64,000 nucleotides of DNA from Staphylococcus nepalensis (GTDB taxonomy: Bacteria > Bacillota > Bacilli > Staphylococcales > Staphylococcaceae). How positions within the stretch are numbered: position 1 is the first letter of the stretch; every line of letters starts with the position of its first letter. The stretch is from NCBI RefSeq assembly GCF_014635045.1, contig NZ_BMCF01000002.1:467912-531911 (forward strand). The letters are read 5' to 3'. The notes under the pieces are model-generated. The model worked only from the letters and a program-made list of their open reading frames with translations, was not told where the DNA came from and made no database searches. The translations under genes and the position numbers were made by a program. This document shows positions 40,761 through 52,278 of this stretch, piece by piece.

Positions 40761-43466
40761 TTATTCGTTTGCTAATTTATTTCTTAATACCAGTTGTAAA
40801 ATACCGCCGTGACGATAATAATCAATTTCTACATGTGAATCGAAACGCGCAATTGCTTCAAAATCAATGACTTCACCGTTTTCTTTTTTAGCAGTTACTT
40901 TTACTAAATCATGCGGTTTTACATTTTCATCGATATCTACAGAAATAATTTCTGTACCATCTAATCCTAAGCTCTCTGATGAATCACCATCTTTAAATTG
41001 TAATGGTAAGACACCCATCATAACTAAGTTCGAGCGGTGAATACGTTCATAGCTTTGAGCGATAACCGTTTTAACACCTAATAAATTTGTACCTTTAGCA
41101 GCCCAATCACGTGAAGAACCCATACCATAATCGTTACCAGCTAGCACTACTAATCCAGTACCATCTTCTTTATATTTCATAGCTGCATCATATATAGGCA
41201 TTTGTTCACCAGTTGGCCAGTAAGTTGTAAAACCACCTTCAGTACCTGGTGCTAATTCGTTTTTAATACGAATATTCGCAAATGTACCACGTACCATTAC
41301 TTCGTGGTTACCACGACGAGAACCGTATGAGTTAAATTGACGAATCGGTACGCCATGATCTAATAAATATTTACCTGCTGGCGTATCCTTACCGATAGCA
41401 CCTGCTGGAGAAATGTGATCAGTCGTAACTGAGTCGCCAAATTTGCCCATAACACGTAAATTATTTAATGATTTAATCGCTTCTGGTTCTTTTGATAAAT
41501 TTTGGAAGAATGACGGGTTCTGGATATATGTTGATTCTGGATCAAAGTCATATAACGGTTGATCTGTCACGTCAATTTCGTTCCACATTTCATTATTGTT
41601 GTAAACAGTTTCATACTCTTCTTTGAATAATTTAGGCGTAACGACACTATCTACAGTGTCAGCTACTTCTTTAATTGATGGCCAGATATCTTTTAAGTAG
41701 ATATCTTCTCCGTCTTCACCTTTACCTAAAGGTTCATTTTGCAAATCAATATCAACCGTACCTGCAAGTGCGTAAGCAACTACTAATTGAGGAGAAGCAA
41801 GATAGTTCGCCTTAACTAGTGGATGAATACGTCCTTCAAAGTTACGGTTACCTGATAAAACAGAAGTTACAAGTAAGTCTTCTTCAGCAATCGCTTTTTC
41901 GATTTCTTCTAATAGCGGACCCGAGTTACCAATACACGTTGTACAACCATAACCTACTAAGTTAAACCCAAGTTCATCTAAATATGCTTGTAATCCAGAA
42001 TCTCTTAAATACCCTGTAACAACTTTTGAACCAGGCGCTAATGAAGTCTTAACGTATTCAGGTACTTTCAAGCCTTTTTCAATTGCATTTTTCGCTACTA
42101 ACCCAGCACCTAACATAACATATGGGTTTGATGTGTTCGTACAAGATGTAATCGCAGCAATTGCTAAATCACCAGTCGTCATTTGCGTTGTAGATCCATC
42201 TTTAAATTCAATGGTTGCTGTCTTATCAAATTCACTTTCGTCAAAACCATGCCCTTGGTTACCCGCTGGCGCAGTAACAGATTTTTCAAATTCTTCTTTC
42301 ATATCACTTAAGAAGATTAAGTCTTGTGGACGTTTTGGACCTGATAGTGAAGCTTCAACTGTAGATAAATCTAATTCGACTACGTCAGAGTATTCTGGTT
42401 CATCTTTATCCGCAGTAAAGAACATGCTATTTTCTTCTAAATATTTTTTAACTAATTCAATTTGTTCTTCTGAACGACCAGTTAAGCGTAAATATTTTAA
42501 AGATTCTTCATCTACTGGGAAGAAACCGCAAGTTGCACCATACTCAGGGGCCATGTTTGCAATTGTTGCTCTATCAGCTAATGGTAAATGTTCTACACCT
42601 GGACCAAAGAATTCTACAAACTTGCCGACAACACCTTTTTTACGTAATTCTTGAGTAACACGTAATGCTAAATCAGTTGCAGTTGCCCCTTGTGGTAACG
42701 CATTAGATAATCTAACACCAATTACTTCAGGAATTGGGAAATAAGATGGTTGACCAAGCATTCCGGCTTCTGCTTCAATACCACCAACACCCCAACCTAA
42801 TACGCCTAAGCCGTTAATCATAGTTGTGTGAGAGTCAGTTCCAACTAATGTATCAGGGAAAGCCACTATTTCACCGTCAACTTCACGTGCATGGACCACA
42901 TTAGCAAGATACTCTAAGTTAACTTGGTGGACGATACCAGTTGCTGGTGGTACCGCACTGTAATTATCAAATGCTTTTGTAGCCCAATTTAAAAATTGAT
43001 AACGTTCATAGTTTCTTTCAAATTCTAATTGCATGTTTCTTTCTAGTGCATCTGGATTTGCATAGCTATCGACTTGAACTGAATGGTCAATAACTAAATC
43101 TACTGGCACTTCTGGGTTAATCTTGTTTAAGTCTCCCCCAACATCATTCATAGCTTTACGTAATGACGCTAGGTCAACTACTGCAGGAACACCAGTGAAG
43201 TCTTGTAAAATAACACGTGATGGCTTAAAAGGTACTTCACCCTCTGTACCTTTATTGAATTCAGACAACGCTTTGATGTGTTCTTCAGAAATAACAAATC
43301 CATCTTCTTGTCTTAATTCAGATTCTAATAATACTCTAATCGAATATGGCAATTTTGATACTTTAGTTAACCCTTGTTCTTCTAAAGTATTTAAATCATA
43401 ATATGTGTATGATTTTCCATTTAGCTCGAACGACTTTTTCGCTTGCTGTTTTAAATTAGAAGCCAT
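40761..43466 (-). CDS. acnA: Aconitate hydratase
   Basis: A 901-residue TCA enzyme interconverting citrate and isocitrate through a [4Fe-4S] cluster. Cluster cysteines lie in [11 protein letters not shown] (about residue 440) and [12 protein letters not shown] (about 505-510); [32 protein letters not shown] and [13 protein letters not shown] are conserved. Length equals S. aureus AcnA. Members also act as iron-sensing RNA-binding proteins. AGGGGG lies before ATG. A Fur-like box stands 180 bp upstream. Confidence 0.97.
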   Translation of the reverse strand: MASNLKQQAKKSFELNGKSYTYYDLNTLEEQGLTKVSKLPYSIRVLLESELRQEDGFVISEEHIKALSEFNKGTEGEVPFKPSRVILQDFTGVPAVVDLASLRKAMNDVGGDLNKINPEVPVDLVIDHSVQVDSYANPDALERNMQLEFERNYERYQFLNWATKAFDNYSAVPPATGIVHQVNLEYLANVVHAREVDGEIVAFPDTLVGTDSHTTMINGLGVLGWGVGGIEAEAGMLGQPSYFPIPEVIGVRLSNALPQGATATDLALRVTQELRKKGVVGKFVEFFGPGVEHLPLADRATIANMAPEYGATCGFFPVDEESLKYLRLTGRSEEQIELVKKYLEENSMFFTADKDEPEYSDVVELDLSTVEASLSGPKRPQDLIFLSDMKEEFEKSVTAPAGNQGHGFDESEFDKTATIEFKDGSTTQMTTGDLAIAAITSCTNTSNPYVMLGAGLVAKNAIEKGLKVPEYVKTSLAPGSKVVTGYLRDSGLQAYLDELGFNLVGYGCTTCIGNSGPLLEEIEKAIAEEDLLVTSVLSGNRNFEGRIHPLVKANYLASPQLVVAYALAGTVDIDLQNEPLGKGEDGEDIYLKDIWPSIKEVADTVDSVVTPKLFKEEYETVYNNNEMWNEIDVTDQPLYDFDPESTYIQNPSFFQNLSKEPEAIKSLNNLRVMGKFGDSVTTDHISPAGAIGKDTPAGKYLLDHGVPIRQFNSYGSRRGNHEVMVRGTFANIRIKNELAPGTEGGFTTYWPTGEQMPIYDAAMKYKEDGTGLVVLAGNDYGMGSSRDWAAKGTNLLGVKTVIAQSYERIHRSNLVMMGVLPLQFKDGDSSESLGLDGTEIISVDIDENVKPHDLVKVTAKKENGEVIDFEAIARFDSHVEIDYYRHGGILQLVLRNKLANE

Positions 43467-43645
43467 ATAAATCCCCCTTGAAATTTTTAGTAATTATATG
43501 CCGTTAATTAAATTGTATAATTATATGTAACTTAAAACAACTACCTACTATTATAAACATCTATAATTTAGATTTGAATTTACAATCAGTATGTATAAGT
43601 AAAACTTATCGTAAGTGTTTCGTGTAATAAGTTAATATTATTAAA

Positions 43646-43660
43646 TGAGAATGATTATCA
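43646..43660 (-). promoter_or_regulatory. Fur-like box upstream of acnA
   Basis: TGAGAATGATTATCA matches the 7-1-7 Fur motif TGATAATNATTATCA with one mismatch. It lies between opuD2 and acnA, about 180 bp before the acnA start. Confidence 0.6.
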
Positions 43661-43712
43661 TTGTTTTTAATAAGGACATTGTCTTGGTTTATAAACATAT
43701 TTATAAAAGCAA

Positions 43713-43760
43713 AAAGTGGGACAGCAATCACATTTAAAAAAATGTTTTCTGTCCCACTTT
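43713..43760 (-). terminator. Terminator of opuD2, dispersed-repeat type
   Basis: Stem aaagtgggacag/ctgtcccacttt with interior CAATCACATTT. Confidence 0.85.
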
Positions 43761-43774
43761 CTTTAGATATAACT

Positions 43775-45418
43775 TTATTTCTTGGATTTTTCCGTATCTC
43801 TTAGAGGCGCTCTTCTATTAATCATTTCATCTTCAAAATCCTCTTGTTGATATTGTACATAGTCTTGAAGTCTATGCTTATTAGGCGTCAATGTTAAACC
43901 TAAGAATTTACGTTCTTTATTGGCATCTTTGTAGAATGAAGTCATCATCATTATTACTACAAAAGAGAATGGTAACGCACTAATAATGGCCGCACTTTGA
44001 ATTGCATTTAATGCGTCAGCGCCATTGCCGCCACCTGCAAATAGTAATACAAATGCAATTAGTGATTGCGCAATACCCCAAGTTACTTTAACAACATTTG
44101 ATGGTTCTAATGAACCAAACGAGGTTTGCATACCTAACACAAACGTTGCAGAGTCTGCAGAAGTAATAAAAAATGAAGCGATTAAAACAAGCGCAATTAA
44201 TGATAAAACAATGCCAAATGGTATCTCATTAAATACACCAAATAGTTGTGTTTCAGCTGTCATATTGAATAATTCAGGATTCTTTTTACCTGTTTCAATA
44301 CCTAGAACACCAAATACACTAAACCATACAAAACTTACTAAAGCAGGTACTAAAAGTACACCTGCGATAAATTCACGCACTGAACGTCCTTTAGAAACAC
44401 GTGCGATAAATATACCAACGAACGGACTCCAGCTTAACCACCAACCCCAATAGTAAAGCGTCCAACTAGACATCCACTCACGTTTTTGAGGGTTTTGGGC
44501 AGCCGTGTCAAATGTATTAAATAAGAATGAATTTAATAAGCTACCTGTTGAGCTTGTCATCATATTTAAAATCAAAATCGTTGGTCCAATGATTAAAGCT
44601 GCAATCATTAATATTGCACCTAAACTAATATTTAAGTTACTTAAATACTGAATACCTCGACTTAATCCAGACCATGCACTCATAATAAACAGTATTGTAA
44701 CTACTACAATAATAATTGCTTGTACCCAAATAGTATTTGGAATACCGAATAAGTAATTTAAGCCACCGTTAATTTGTAGTGCGCCCATACCTAAGGACAC
44801 AGCAACACCGACAACTGTAGCAAATACTGCTAACACATCGATTACTGTCCCAATTGGGCCTTCTACTTTATTACCTAAAATAGGGCGTAATGTTCTAGAT
44901 ATCAGTCCTGGTTCACCTTTCCTAAACTGTGCATATGCAAGCGCTAGGGCAACTACACCATAGATTGACCACGCATGAAAGCCCCAGTGGAAAAATGTTG
45001 AACGTAACGCTTCAGTATACGCGGCAGTAGTTTTAGGATCTGCATTTGGAGGCGCAGCAAAATCTGCCATAGGCTCAGCAGCACCATAGAATACAAGACC
45101 AATTCCCATACCGGCACTAAACAGCATCGCAAACCAAGACACTGTATTAAATTCCGGTTTATCATTTGGTTTACCTAGCTTTAACTTACCGATAGGACTA
45201 AATATTAGGAAAACACAGAAGAAAACAATAAATGTCGTAAGAATTAAATAATACCAACCTAATTTGTCAGTGATCCATAGTTTTATTGTATTTGTAACAG
45301 TGTCAAATTGTTCCGGAACTATTGCACCAATTAAAACAACTATACCAGTAATAATTGCGCTATAGATAAAAACAGGCGATATCTTCTTACCATTCGGTTG
45401 ATTTTCAGAAGAATTCAC
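43775..45418 (-). CDS. opuD2: BCCT family glycine betaine/choline/carnitine transporter
   Basis: A 547-residue carrier with 12 membrane helices. The BCCT signature stretch is YWGWWLSWSPFVGIFIARVSKGR; glycine-rich GMGIGLVFYGAAEPM (helix 3) and TSADSATFVLGM also fit. The C-terminal tail is charged (YQQEDFEDEMINRR), as in osmotically sensed members. It imports compatible solutes with sodium. It lies upstream of acnA as in S. aureus; the symbol follows that position. Choice between betaine, choline and carnitine is not readable. Confidence 0.9.
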   Translation of the reverse strand: MNSSENQPNGKKISPVFIYSAIITGIVVLIGAIVPEQFDTVTNTIKLWITDKLGWYYLILTTFIVFFCVFLIFSPIGKLKLGKPNDKPEFNTVSWFAMLFSAGMGIGLVFYGAAEPMADFAAPPNADPKTTAAYTEALRSTFFHWGFHAWSIYGVVALALAYAQFRKGEPGLISRTLRPILGNKVEGPIGTVIDVLAVFATVVGVAVSLGMGALQINGGLNYLFGIPNTIWVQAIIIVVVTILFIMSAWSGLSRGIQYLSNLNISLGAILMIAALIIGPTILILNMMTSSTGSLLNSFLFNTFDTAAQNPQKREWMSSWTLYYWGWWLSWSPFVGIFIARVSKGRSVREFIAGVLLVPALVSFVWFSVFGVLGIETGKKNPELFNMTAETQLFGVFNEIPFGIVLSLIALVLIASFFITSADSATFVLGMQTSFGSLEPSNVVKVTWGIAQSLIAFVLLFAGGGNGADALNAIQSAAIISALPFSFVVIMMMTSFYKDANKERKFLGLTLTPNKHRLQDYVQYQQEDFEDEMINRRAPLRDTEKSKK

Positions 45419-45625
45419 AATAAATTACTCCCTTTCATATTATATTAAGTTTTTAAATCAAAAAAGAAAATTGGAAAAATTAATTACTTTTCTATATTTT
45501 AGTTTAATCATTCATAAGAATAACAAACATCTATGTTAATATCAAATTCACTTTCAAAAAGTATTTTCTTAATTTATTAAATATTGTATAATAACTTTTA
45601 TATTAAATTAAGAGAGGTAATTAAT

Positions 45626-45976
45626 ATGCTACAAGAATTCAAAGAATTTGCGTTAAAAGGTAATGTTCTAGATTTAGCAGTAGCTGTAGTTATGGGGGCA
45701 GCTTTCAACAAAATTGTAACCGCTTTAGTTTCATACATTATTATGCCTTTAATTGGTTTAATATTTGGTACAGTTGACTTCGCCAAGAGTTGGTCTTTTA
45801 TGGGGATTAAATATGGTATGTTCGTGCAATCAATTATAGACTTTATTATTATTGCCTTTGCATTATTTATTTTTGTTAAAATTGCGAACACTTTAATTAA
45901 ACAAGAAGAAGAGGAAATCGAAGAAAACACAGTGTTACTAACAGAAATTCGCGATTTATTACGCGAAAAAAATTAA
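45626..45976 (+). CDS. mscL: Large-conductance mechanosensitive channel
   Basis: A 116-residue channel subunit: N-terminal amphipathic helix [23 protein letters not shown] (pore helix with the glycine/alanine-rich pattern), loop, second helix [18 protein letters not shown], and a C-terminal acidic bundle ([21 protein letters not shown]). It releases solutes on hypo-osmotic shock. ATG 45626 is chosen because GAGAGG lies 8 bases before it; an upstream in-frame ATG adds 14 atypical residues. Pairing with opuD2 gives divergent uptake and release functions. Confidence 0.95.
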   Translation: MLQEFKEFALKGNVLDLAVAVVMGAAFNKIVTALVSYIIMPLIGLIFGTVDFAKSWSFMGIKYGMFVQSIIDFIIIAFALFIFVKIANTLIKQEEEEIEENTVLLTEIRDLLREKN

Positions 45977-46020
45977 TTTTACACAGCGATATTATTTAAA
46001 TTTTAGAGTCAAAACATTCC

Positions 46021-46068
46021 AAATCCCTTATCCATTTTAGCAACAACACTATCATGGATAAGGGATTT
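46021..46068 (+). terminator. Terminator of mscL
   Basis: Perfect stem aaatcccttatcca/tggataagggattt followed by T-rich sequence. Confidence 0.85.
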
Positions 46069-46132
46069 TAATTAATTTAATGACATAAAACGCGCTGACG
46101 AGCCAGAGATTATCAGCTATTTTTTAAACATT

Positions 46133-49100
46133 TTATTGCTTTTTAAAGCGGGTTGTACTTTGATACTGTTCTGTTTTCACTTCTAAAATAAGCGGAATAC
46201 GCTGTTTTAATTCACTCACATGAGATATAATACCCACCATTCTCCCAGAAGATTTCAGACTTAACAGCGTATCTAAAGCTGTTTCAAGTGTTTCTTGATC
46301 TAATGTACCGAATCCTTCATCAATAAACATAGAATCTAAAGCAATCCCCCCTGATTCTTGTTGTACTACTTCACTAAGCCCTAAAGCTAATGCAAGAGAA
46401 GCTTGGAACGTTTCCCCTCCTGATAAAGAAGTGATATGTCTTTTTTTATTAGAATGCGAGTCAAAAACATCTATTTCTAAACCACTGTATCCTTTGGAGG
46501 TTTGTTCTCTTCGTACCAATTGATATCTTTGTCCAGTCATTAATGATAATCTTTGGTTGGCGTGCGCTAATATACGCTCCAAATAATATATTAAAACAAA
46601 GTTTTCTAAAGTTAATTTTTGTTCATTTTTGCCTGATAAAATTTCTGCTAATTGGAAAATCTCTTGTTGTTCTTGGAGTTCTTTGTCCAGATTATCAATA
46701 ATTTTATTGATTTGTTCTATTTTCTTTTGATTGAACTCTAATTTGTAATGATGTTGACTCAATATTGAACTTGCGTAGTCTAATTTATGCTTTGCTTGTT
46801 CATGTGATGATTTCAACTCTGAAATATCTTGCAATGCTTTGTTGTCAATTTCTGATTTTAGCTGTGCAATAACAATTTCAAGATGTTGTTTTTCTTGATT
46901 GTATTTATTTATTTCTAATTCGATTTTGGATTTGTTTGGCACTTCATTTATAGTATGCTCTACTTGCTTAAGTGATGAAAAGCCAATTCTGTTCATTTCT
47001 TCATCAATTTTGTTATTGGAATCTTCAATGTCCCTATTTAAACTCTCTAATGTCGTTTTAAGATGATCTTGATCATTTAGCTCTAACGATAATTTATTAC
47101 TGTCTTTTTGAATCTGTTGTTCTAAGCATTCATATGTTTTTTGGTAATCATTTATTTTCCCTAATTCCTTTTCATAAGCCTTGATAAATGTGTCAACGTT
47201 TGTATATGCTGTGGCGCTTTCAAAATCATTGATAGCGTTTATAAATTCATCTAATTCAAATTGCTTCGTTTTGAGATTTAGTTCAAATTCATGAATTTTT
47301 TGGTTTAATGTCATTACTTTGTCTTTAAGCTTTGTAATTGTTTCGTTTTCGGTTTCTAATTGTATTTTAGTTTTTGAAACTTCCCTCATACATTGTTCAA
47401 GTGCTTTATAATTGGTTTTTTCTAACTCGTCCAGATTAAATTTATTTAACTGCTCAAGTATATAATGGATTTCACTATCCAATTTAATTTTTTGTTCTTT
47501 TAAATCTGTATGTTTTTGTTCCAGTTCGGCTATTTTCTCATGTCTTGTTGTGAGTTCATCAAAATCTATATGTGTTTCTAATGTATGAACTTCATTTCCA
47601 CAAACAGGACACGTGTCTCCTTGAGCAATTGCTGCTTGTATTTTCGAGATAATTTCTTGTTTATTATTTAAATCAATATTTGTTTTATCAATCTTTTGAT
47701 ATCCCTCTTCCACTGTGCTTAAGTTAACATCAATTTGTTTTTTTCTAGCTGTTTTGTCAGCTTTTTTTTCTTGTAATTTAAGATATTCATTTTTGTGTTG
47801 TTCATTTTGCTTATATGTTTTAATATCGTTATCCAATTTGTGTATTTTTTCATTGAGTTGTTCAATTTTTTTATAATCGGGTTCCCTCCCGTTTAATTGC
47901 GCTATATAAGTATTAAGCTGCTTCTTTTCTTTTTTATAATCATCTTCAAGTTTTGTATATTCATTTTTTAAACTTCCAATTTTTAAGTATGCAGTTTTAT
48001 ATTTATCATACTTGTTATAAAATAATTTGCAGTTTTCTATAAATATCTTAGATTTTTCTATAGATTGAGTTAAAGATTGGTGATTTTTGAATTGTTTTTT
48101 ATTTTTTTCTAATTGTTCGTTTAAATTTGCTATGTAAGCCGCTTTTTTTGAAATATTTACTTTTATTTCGTCATGCTTTTTTAGTAATTTTTCTTTAGTA
48201 TCAAATAAATTTGCTAAAGGTCTTACTTCATTAATCTCTTTTAACAGTTTCATTTGATTTTGGATATTATTTTCTTCTGATAACAATTTATTGTACTCTG
48301 TTTGTTTTTGTTCAAGGTTTGTCATCGCTTCTTGAAGTTTTAGATTGGTATTTAATTGGCGCTCAATCTTTTCAAATGTTTCTTTACATTTATCTCTTTT
48401 AGCAATTAAATCATTTTGAATAGTCTCACCTATTATTTTAAATTCTGGTAATACAGATTTAATTTTATTAGTCTGTCTTGCATTTATTGCTTTATATTCA
48501 TTTAAAGTGTCCATATTAAACGTTTCTAAATCTTCCCAATCTGTCTCAAGCGCGTGATATCGCTTTTCAATTTGTATTCTTACTTTTTTTACGTCATCAT
48601 TTAGCATTGCTTGTATTTCTTCGAATCTTTGACTATTAAAAAGCGTTCTTAATATTTCTTGCTTCTCTATACTTTTAGATAATAAAAATCGTTTAAACTC
48701 ACCTTGAGGCAAGATAAACAGTTGTCTAAACTGTTCAGTATTGACTCCCAATAATGCTTTAATAAATTGGTTACCAGCATTTACTTTGCTTTCTCGTAAT
48801 TCAAATACATCTTCCAATTGGTATATAGCAAGTTGACCGAGCGTTTTATTTTTATTTCCTTCTTTTATAAATGAACCTTGGCGATTAATTTTAAAAATTG
48901 TGTTTCTTAATTTAAATTCAAATTCTACAGACATTGGTGTTTTACCGTCTGCAAAATGACTTCGTAAATCACTCTCACTTCTATCTTTAGTGGATGCTTC
49001 TCCGAACAATGCAAATACAATAGCATCAAATATCATTGTTTTCCCAGAACCCGTCTTCCCACTAATTAAAAACAACTGGTCGTCATTAACTTGTTGAAAA

Positions 49101-49159
49101 TCAATAGTTTCATCCAAGAAAGGACCAAAGTTTTTTAGCTTTAATGTTAAAGGTCTCAA
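46133..49159 (-). CDS. sbcC: Exonuclease subunit SbcC
   Basis: A 1008-residue SMC-like ATPase. Walker A is [21 protein letters not shown] at residues about 34-45; two very long coiled-coil arms meet at a zinc hook, [10 protein letters not shown] (near residue 518). The C-terminal ATPase half has [20 protein letters not shown] and [16 protein letters not shown]. With SbcD it cleaves hairpins and processes double-strand ends. It overlaps sbcD by 4 bp, downstream of a LexA box. Confidence 0.96.
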   Translation of the reverse strand: MRPLTLKLKNFGPFLDETIDFQQVNDDQLFLISGKTGSGKTMIFDAIVFALFGEASTKDRSESDLRSHFADGKTPMSVEFEFKLRNTIFKINRQGSFIKEGNKNKTLGQLAIYQLEDVFELRESKVNAGNQFIKALLGVNTEQFRQLFILPQGEFKRFLLSKSIEKQEILRTLFNSQRFEEIQAMLNDDVKKVRIQIEKRYHALETDWEDLETFNMDTLNEYKAINARQTNKIKSVLPEFKIIGETIQNDLIAKRDKCKETFEKIERQLNTNLKLQEAMTNLEQKQTEYNKLLSEENNIQNQMKLLKEINEVRPLANLFDTKEKLLKKHDEIKVNISKKAAYIANLNEQLEKNKKQFKNHQSLTQSIEKSKIFIENCKLFYNKYDKYKTAYLKIGSLKNEYTKLEDDYKKEKKQLNTYIAQLNGREPDYKKIEQLNEKIHKLDNDIKTYKQNEQHKNEYLKLQEKKADKTARKKQIDVNLSTVEEGYQKIDKTNIDLNNKQEIISKIQAAIAQGDTCPVCGNEVHTLETHIDFDELTTRHEKIAELEQKHTDLKEQKIKLDSEIHYILEQLNKFNLDELEKTNYKALEQCMREVSKTKIQLETENETITKLKDKVMTLNQKIHEFELNLKTKQFELDEFINAINDFESATAYTNVDTFIKAYEKELGKINDYQKTYECLEQQIQKDSNKLSLELNDQDHLKTTLESLNRDIEDSNNKIDEEMNRIGFSSLKQVEHTINEVPNKSKIELEINKYNQEKQHLEIVIAQLKSEIDNKALQDISELKSSHEQAKHKLDYASSILSQHHYKLEFNQKKIEQINKIIDNLDKELQEQQEIFQLAEILSGKNEQKLTLENFVLIYYLERILAHANQRLSLMTGQRYQLVRREQTSKGYSGLEIDVFDSHSNKKRHITSLSGGETFQASLALALGLSEVVQQESGGIALDSMFIDEGFGTLDQETLETALDTLLSLKSSGRMVGIISHVSELKQRIPLILEVKTEQYQSTTRFKKQ

Positions 49160-50289
49160 TGAGTTTGGCCTCCTTCAAGTAATTCGTTTAATACTTTACC
49201 GATTTTTTTATTTTGAACACTAGTTAAAGTTTCATTCGTAATATTTTCATAAAATTTATTAATAATTGTTTCATCATCTAATTTTTGAATTTCAATGTTT
49301 TCGTGATGAATGGGTGTATTAAACTCAAAAGTTTTGTTTGTAAGCGCTAATGTATTAGGATAAATTTGTTTTAAATGCATCATTGGATCACTGACATGTG
49401 ACATATGCTTCAGCTTGAAATGTAAGTAGTTATATTTGTCTTTTATCTCTAGTTTTTCTTGGATTGCATCATCATAATTTCCTTCAACTACCTCCAATTG
49501 CCTTAAAGGGGTTAAAGGTCTAAATTTACTTTTAATTTCATTATCAATTATTTCAATTACTCTGTAACCTTTTGGTTGTGTAGATTCTGAAAAAGAATAT
49601 TGTAATAATGAGCCACTGTAATGTACAAAATTAGAATTGATACTAAAAGGATGATGTAGATGACCTAACAATACTTGATCGAAACGTTGAAATGAACTTT
49701 CTTCAACTGATTCAACTGTACCAATTGTTAATGGTCTCTCAGATTCAGTTCTAATTCCGCCTTGGACAGTAAGGTGACCTACTAACATATTCGTCTTATC
49801 TCGATCCAAATGCTGCGTCATATATTCAATGGATTTCGATAAAGCTTGCTGATGCGTTTCAATCATTTTATCACCAAAGAAATAGCTTGTTTCATTAACT
49901 GTAGAAAATGGTAAAGTATAAAAATCAATATTCCCTATTGAAACAGGACTTGCCATATCTTCAAGCGAAGTCCGAATATAAAGTTGAGATTTCTCAAACC
50001 ATTTTGAACCATAATTGAGTCTTTCTTTACTGTCATGGTTGCCATTAATCATAATTAGTGGCATATTCATTTCTAAATTTAATGTATTTATTGTACTTTC
50101 TAATAATTGAATTGCTTCTTTGTTAGGGTAACTTGTATCATATAAATCACCTGCAATTACAATCACATCAGGTTGTTCATCTACCATTGCTTTTATAAAT
50201 GATTCTAATATATAAGATTGGTCTTCAAGCAATGATTTTCCATTCAAAATTTTGCCTAAGTGCCAATCTGCTGTATGTATCACTTTCAT
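49156..50289 (-). CDS. sbcD: Exonuclease subunit SbcD
   Basis: A 377-residue Mre11-type nuclease. Metal-binding motifs are [41 protein letters not shown] and LLGHLHHPF, in order. ATG 50289 ([10 protein letters not shown]) is preceded by AGGAG; the frame is open 25 codons further upstream, but that part overlaps the promoter. It is translated ahead of sbcC in a two-gene SOS operon. Confidence 0.96.
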   Translation of the reverse strand: MKVIHTADWHLGKILNGKSLLEDQSYILESFIKAMVDEQPDVIVIAGDLYDTSYPNKEAIQLLESTINTLNLEMNMPLIMINGNHDSKERLNYGSKWFEKSQLYIRTSLEDMASPVSIGNIDFYTLPFSTVNETSYFFGDKMIETHQQALSKSIEYMTQHLDRDKTNMLVGHLTVQGGIRTESERPLTIGTVESVEESSFQRFDQVLLGHLHHPFSINSNFVHYSGSLLQYSFSESTQPKGYRVIEIIDNEIKSKFRPLTPLRQLEVVEGNYDDAIQEKLEIKDKYNYLHFKLKHMSHVSDPMMHLKQIYPNTLALTNKTFEFNTPIHHENIEIQKLDDETIINKFYENITNETLTSVQNKKIGKVLNELLEGGQTH

Positions 50290-50304
50290 ATTACCACTCC
50301 TGTA

Positions 50305-50352
50305 AGAACCTTTGTTCGCTTTTATATTACAATATGCCTCATTATCACACAA
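50305..50352 (-). promoter_or_regulatory. sbcDC promoter with LexA box
   Basis: Minus strand: TTGTGT (50347-50352), 17 bases, TAATAT (50324-50329), then CGAACAAAGGTTCT (50305-50318) over the transcription start. The box fits GAAC-N4-GTTC. Confidence 0.7.
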
Positions 50353-50375
50353 GTATAGTTTCATGATAAAAAAAT

Positions 50376-50416
50376 AGGCTACTTAACCCCTACGAAACAA
50401 GGAAATTTAGCAGCCT
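50376..50416 (-). terminator. Terminator of ccdC
   Basis: On the minus strand aggctgctaaa pairs with ttaagtagcct, then A and seven T. Confidence 0.7.
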
Positions 50417-50462
50417 CTTAATACCAAATATATTCAATTTCTGGGATGTAGTTATTTCAAAC

Positions 50463-50930
50463 TCAATGTATTAAAGTTCTTTTAATTTTTTTATATTTAT
50501 ATAACATGGCTAATCTCCATGGTACAATCATGCAAAATGCAAGTAAGAAGAACATACCAGCAATTTCCCCTGGATCAATTTGATTACTAACAAATATTTT
50601 GATTATAGTTCTAATTAGTAATAGCGAAATTAAAATGATAGGAAAAGCTTTGGAACGCTTCATATATATTTCACTACCCTGTGTTTCAAATTTAGATGTC
50701 CATATCAATACTGTTGAAAAAAGAACACCTAATATAATACATTCTATGATTTCAATACCTGTTAATCTAAAGTAAGGTACCACATACATAAGTGCACCTG
50801 TTGCCATGAAGAAAGGAGGTAGAATGATTTTCTTTTCATTTACTGGGTATTCTTGTGCTTTCATTCTTACAAAAATAACGCCAATACCCATTAAAAAAGC
50901 TACTACTATAGAAAATACTAAATATAACAT
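50463..50930 (-). CDS. ccdC: CcdC-family membrane protein
   Basis: A 155-residue protein with about four to five membrane helices (LYLVFSIVVAFLMGIGVIFVRM; PPFFMATGALMYVVPYFRLT; IILGVLFSTVLIWTSKFE) and a conserved GSEIYMKRSKAFPIILISLLLIR. It matches the CcdC domain family, next to ccdA in B. subtilis and of unclear need in cytochrome c assembly. Staphylococci lack c-type maturation as far as I recall, so the role here is unknown. AAGGTG lies before ATG. Confidence 0.8.
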   Translation of the reverse strand: MLYLVFSIVVAFLMGIGVIFVRMKAQEYPVNEKKIILPPFFMATGALMYVVPYFRLTGIEIIECIILGVLFSTVLIWTSKFETQGSEIYMKRSKAFPIILISLLLIRTIIKIFVSNQIDPGEIAGMFFLLAFCMIVPWRLAMLYKYKKIKRTLIH

Positions 50931-51196
50931 GCTTACACCTTCTTTAAGTTACTAGCTTAACTCTCACCTTGAATAGTATATCACTTAATCATTTAATATT
51001 CAGTATTTTTAAATTAAAACATCGCATGTTATATTTTATTGCATTCTTAAACATGTATGGATTGGCTCAAAACAATAAACAGAGCTGTTTATACATTAGT
51101 TATCTTAAAATAACATGCTCAATCACGGGAAGTATATTGGAAGATGAATCCAAAATAAAATAAGCCTTGTTAAAGACTTATCTTATCTTTCATTAT

Positions 51197-51382
51197 TTAA
51201 ATAGCGCGTGTACTATCGCATGCTGATAACGCATTTTCTAAAGTGTATCTAAGGTAGTTCATATCATGCATTTGCATTGCATTATGATATCGTTTGAATT
51301 CTTCATCGGTAGAAAAGTTAATATGCATATTTGCTAGTCGATCTAAAACTTCTTTATCTTCCATGTCATAAGCACTCTTCAC
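51197..51382 (-). CDS. Small conserved-looking cytosolic protein, function unknown
   Basis: A 61-residue acidic, helical protein (MEDKEVLDRLANMHINFSTD, EEFKRYHNAMQMHDMNYL). The start is GTG 51382, with an ideal GGGAGG 9 bases before. Its clean ribosome-binding site and protein-like composition argue for a real gene. It has no domain I can name. Located between ccdC and yneF. Confidence 0.65.
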   Translation of the reverse strand: MKSAYDMEDKEVLDRLANMHINFSTDEEFKRYHNAMQMHDMNYLRYTLENALSACDSTRAI

Positions 51383-51773
51383 TTATTTATACCTCCCTTA
51401 TATATACAAATTATAACAAATTTGATTTTACAATCAAATATTTACTGAATATTTAAAAAATAAATATCATACTTTCACTATTTAAAGTAATTCATATTCA
51501 TTTAAAAAAGTCTAAAAAGAGAGACCTAATATTAAAAAATAGACAAAGATTTAAAATAATATAAAATACTAACATGTGGTTATTAGACCCTTTTTATATA
51601 CAAGCATATGGCATTTTTATAATCAGCCAAAATTTAACAAGGTTCAAAAATTGTGAAACAAAAGTCTATTTTCGTGGACTTACACATGAACAGCAAAAAA
51701 GTGAGCGAAATATAAAATAACGCATTTGAAACTACAAATGTGAATAAATGCTTTATGCTACCAAATTAAAAAT
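51383..51773. other. Intergenic, nothing supported
   Basis: About 390 bp, very AT-rich, no frame with ribosome-binding site and no clear hairpin until the terminator at 51774. Confidence 0.55.
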
Positions 51774-51814
51774 AAGGGCTGATGACTACTTGTCTAAAGT
51801 AGTATTCAGCCCTT
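51774..51814 (-). terminator. Terminator of yneF
   Basis: A 17-bp stem on aagggctgatgactact/agtagtattcagccctt (one mismatch). Confidence 0.8.
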
Positions 51815-51824
51815 TTATGACGCG

Positions 51825-52064
51825 CTATTTTTTCTTCTTGAATGCGTCGTCTTGATTTTTATTCATCATCGTCATCATTTGATTTATTTTCTTTTGAGAT
51901 GGTTTTTGACCCATTTGCATCATCATCATTCGTAGCATTTCTTCATTAATTGGTGGGTTCTTTTTCAGATAATCCATCATATATTTTCTTGCAAGGAAAA
52001 ATCCACCGACTAGTCCTAGAATTAGTGCTAACACGATTAATAAAATCGCTAACCAAGTTGCCAT
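51825..52064 (-). CDS. YneF family (UPF0154) membrane protein
   Basis: A 79-residue protein with one N-terminal helix ([28 protein letters not shown]) and a methionine-rich cytosolic tail with [23 protein letters not shown], the UPF0154 hallmark. GGGTG precedes ATG 52064; an in-frame start 12 bases earlier is inside that site. Neighbour of tkt as in Bacillus. Function unknown. Confidence 0.85.
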   Translation of the reverse strand: MATWLAILLIVLALILGLVGGFFLARKYMMDYLKKNPPINEEMLRMMMMQMGQKPSQKKINQMMTMMNKNQDDAFKKKK

Positions 52065-52217
52065 TGTTTCACCCACTTTCCTATCCTAATGAATTTTACT
52101 AAAATAAGTGCTCCTTTTCAAGAGCTACTCAATTAAGTTATACTTCCAACCTTATGTATTATATCAATTATAAATTCAGTTTGTAAATATAATCCAAATT
52201 TTATTTATAATAAAAAA

Positions 52218-52247
52218 TTGGTATGAGAGCTATCGCTCTCATACCAA
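52218..52247 (-). terminator. Terminator of tkt
   Basis: Perfect 13-bp stem ttggtatgagagc/gctctcataccaa with T-runs on both sides. Confidence 0.9.
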
Positions 52248-52278
52248 ACTTTTTTATATTTGTTTAAGCTTTAACTAC

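Noticed and set aside
46092..46122. Hairpin after sbcC as terminator
   Set aside because: Only a 5-7 bp stem and no T-run; too weak to list.
50969..51163. 64-codon plus-strand frame next to ccdC
   Set aside because: No ribosome-binding site; lies in the ccdC promoter region.
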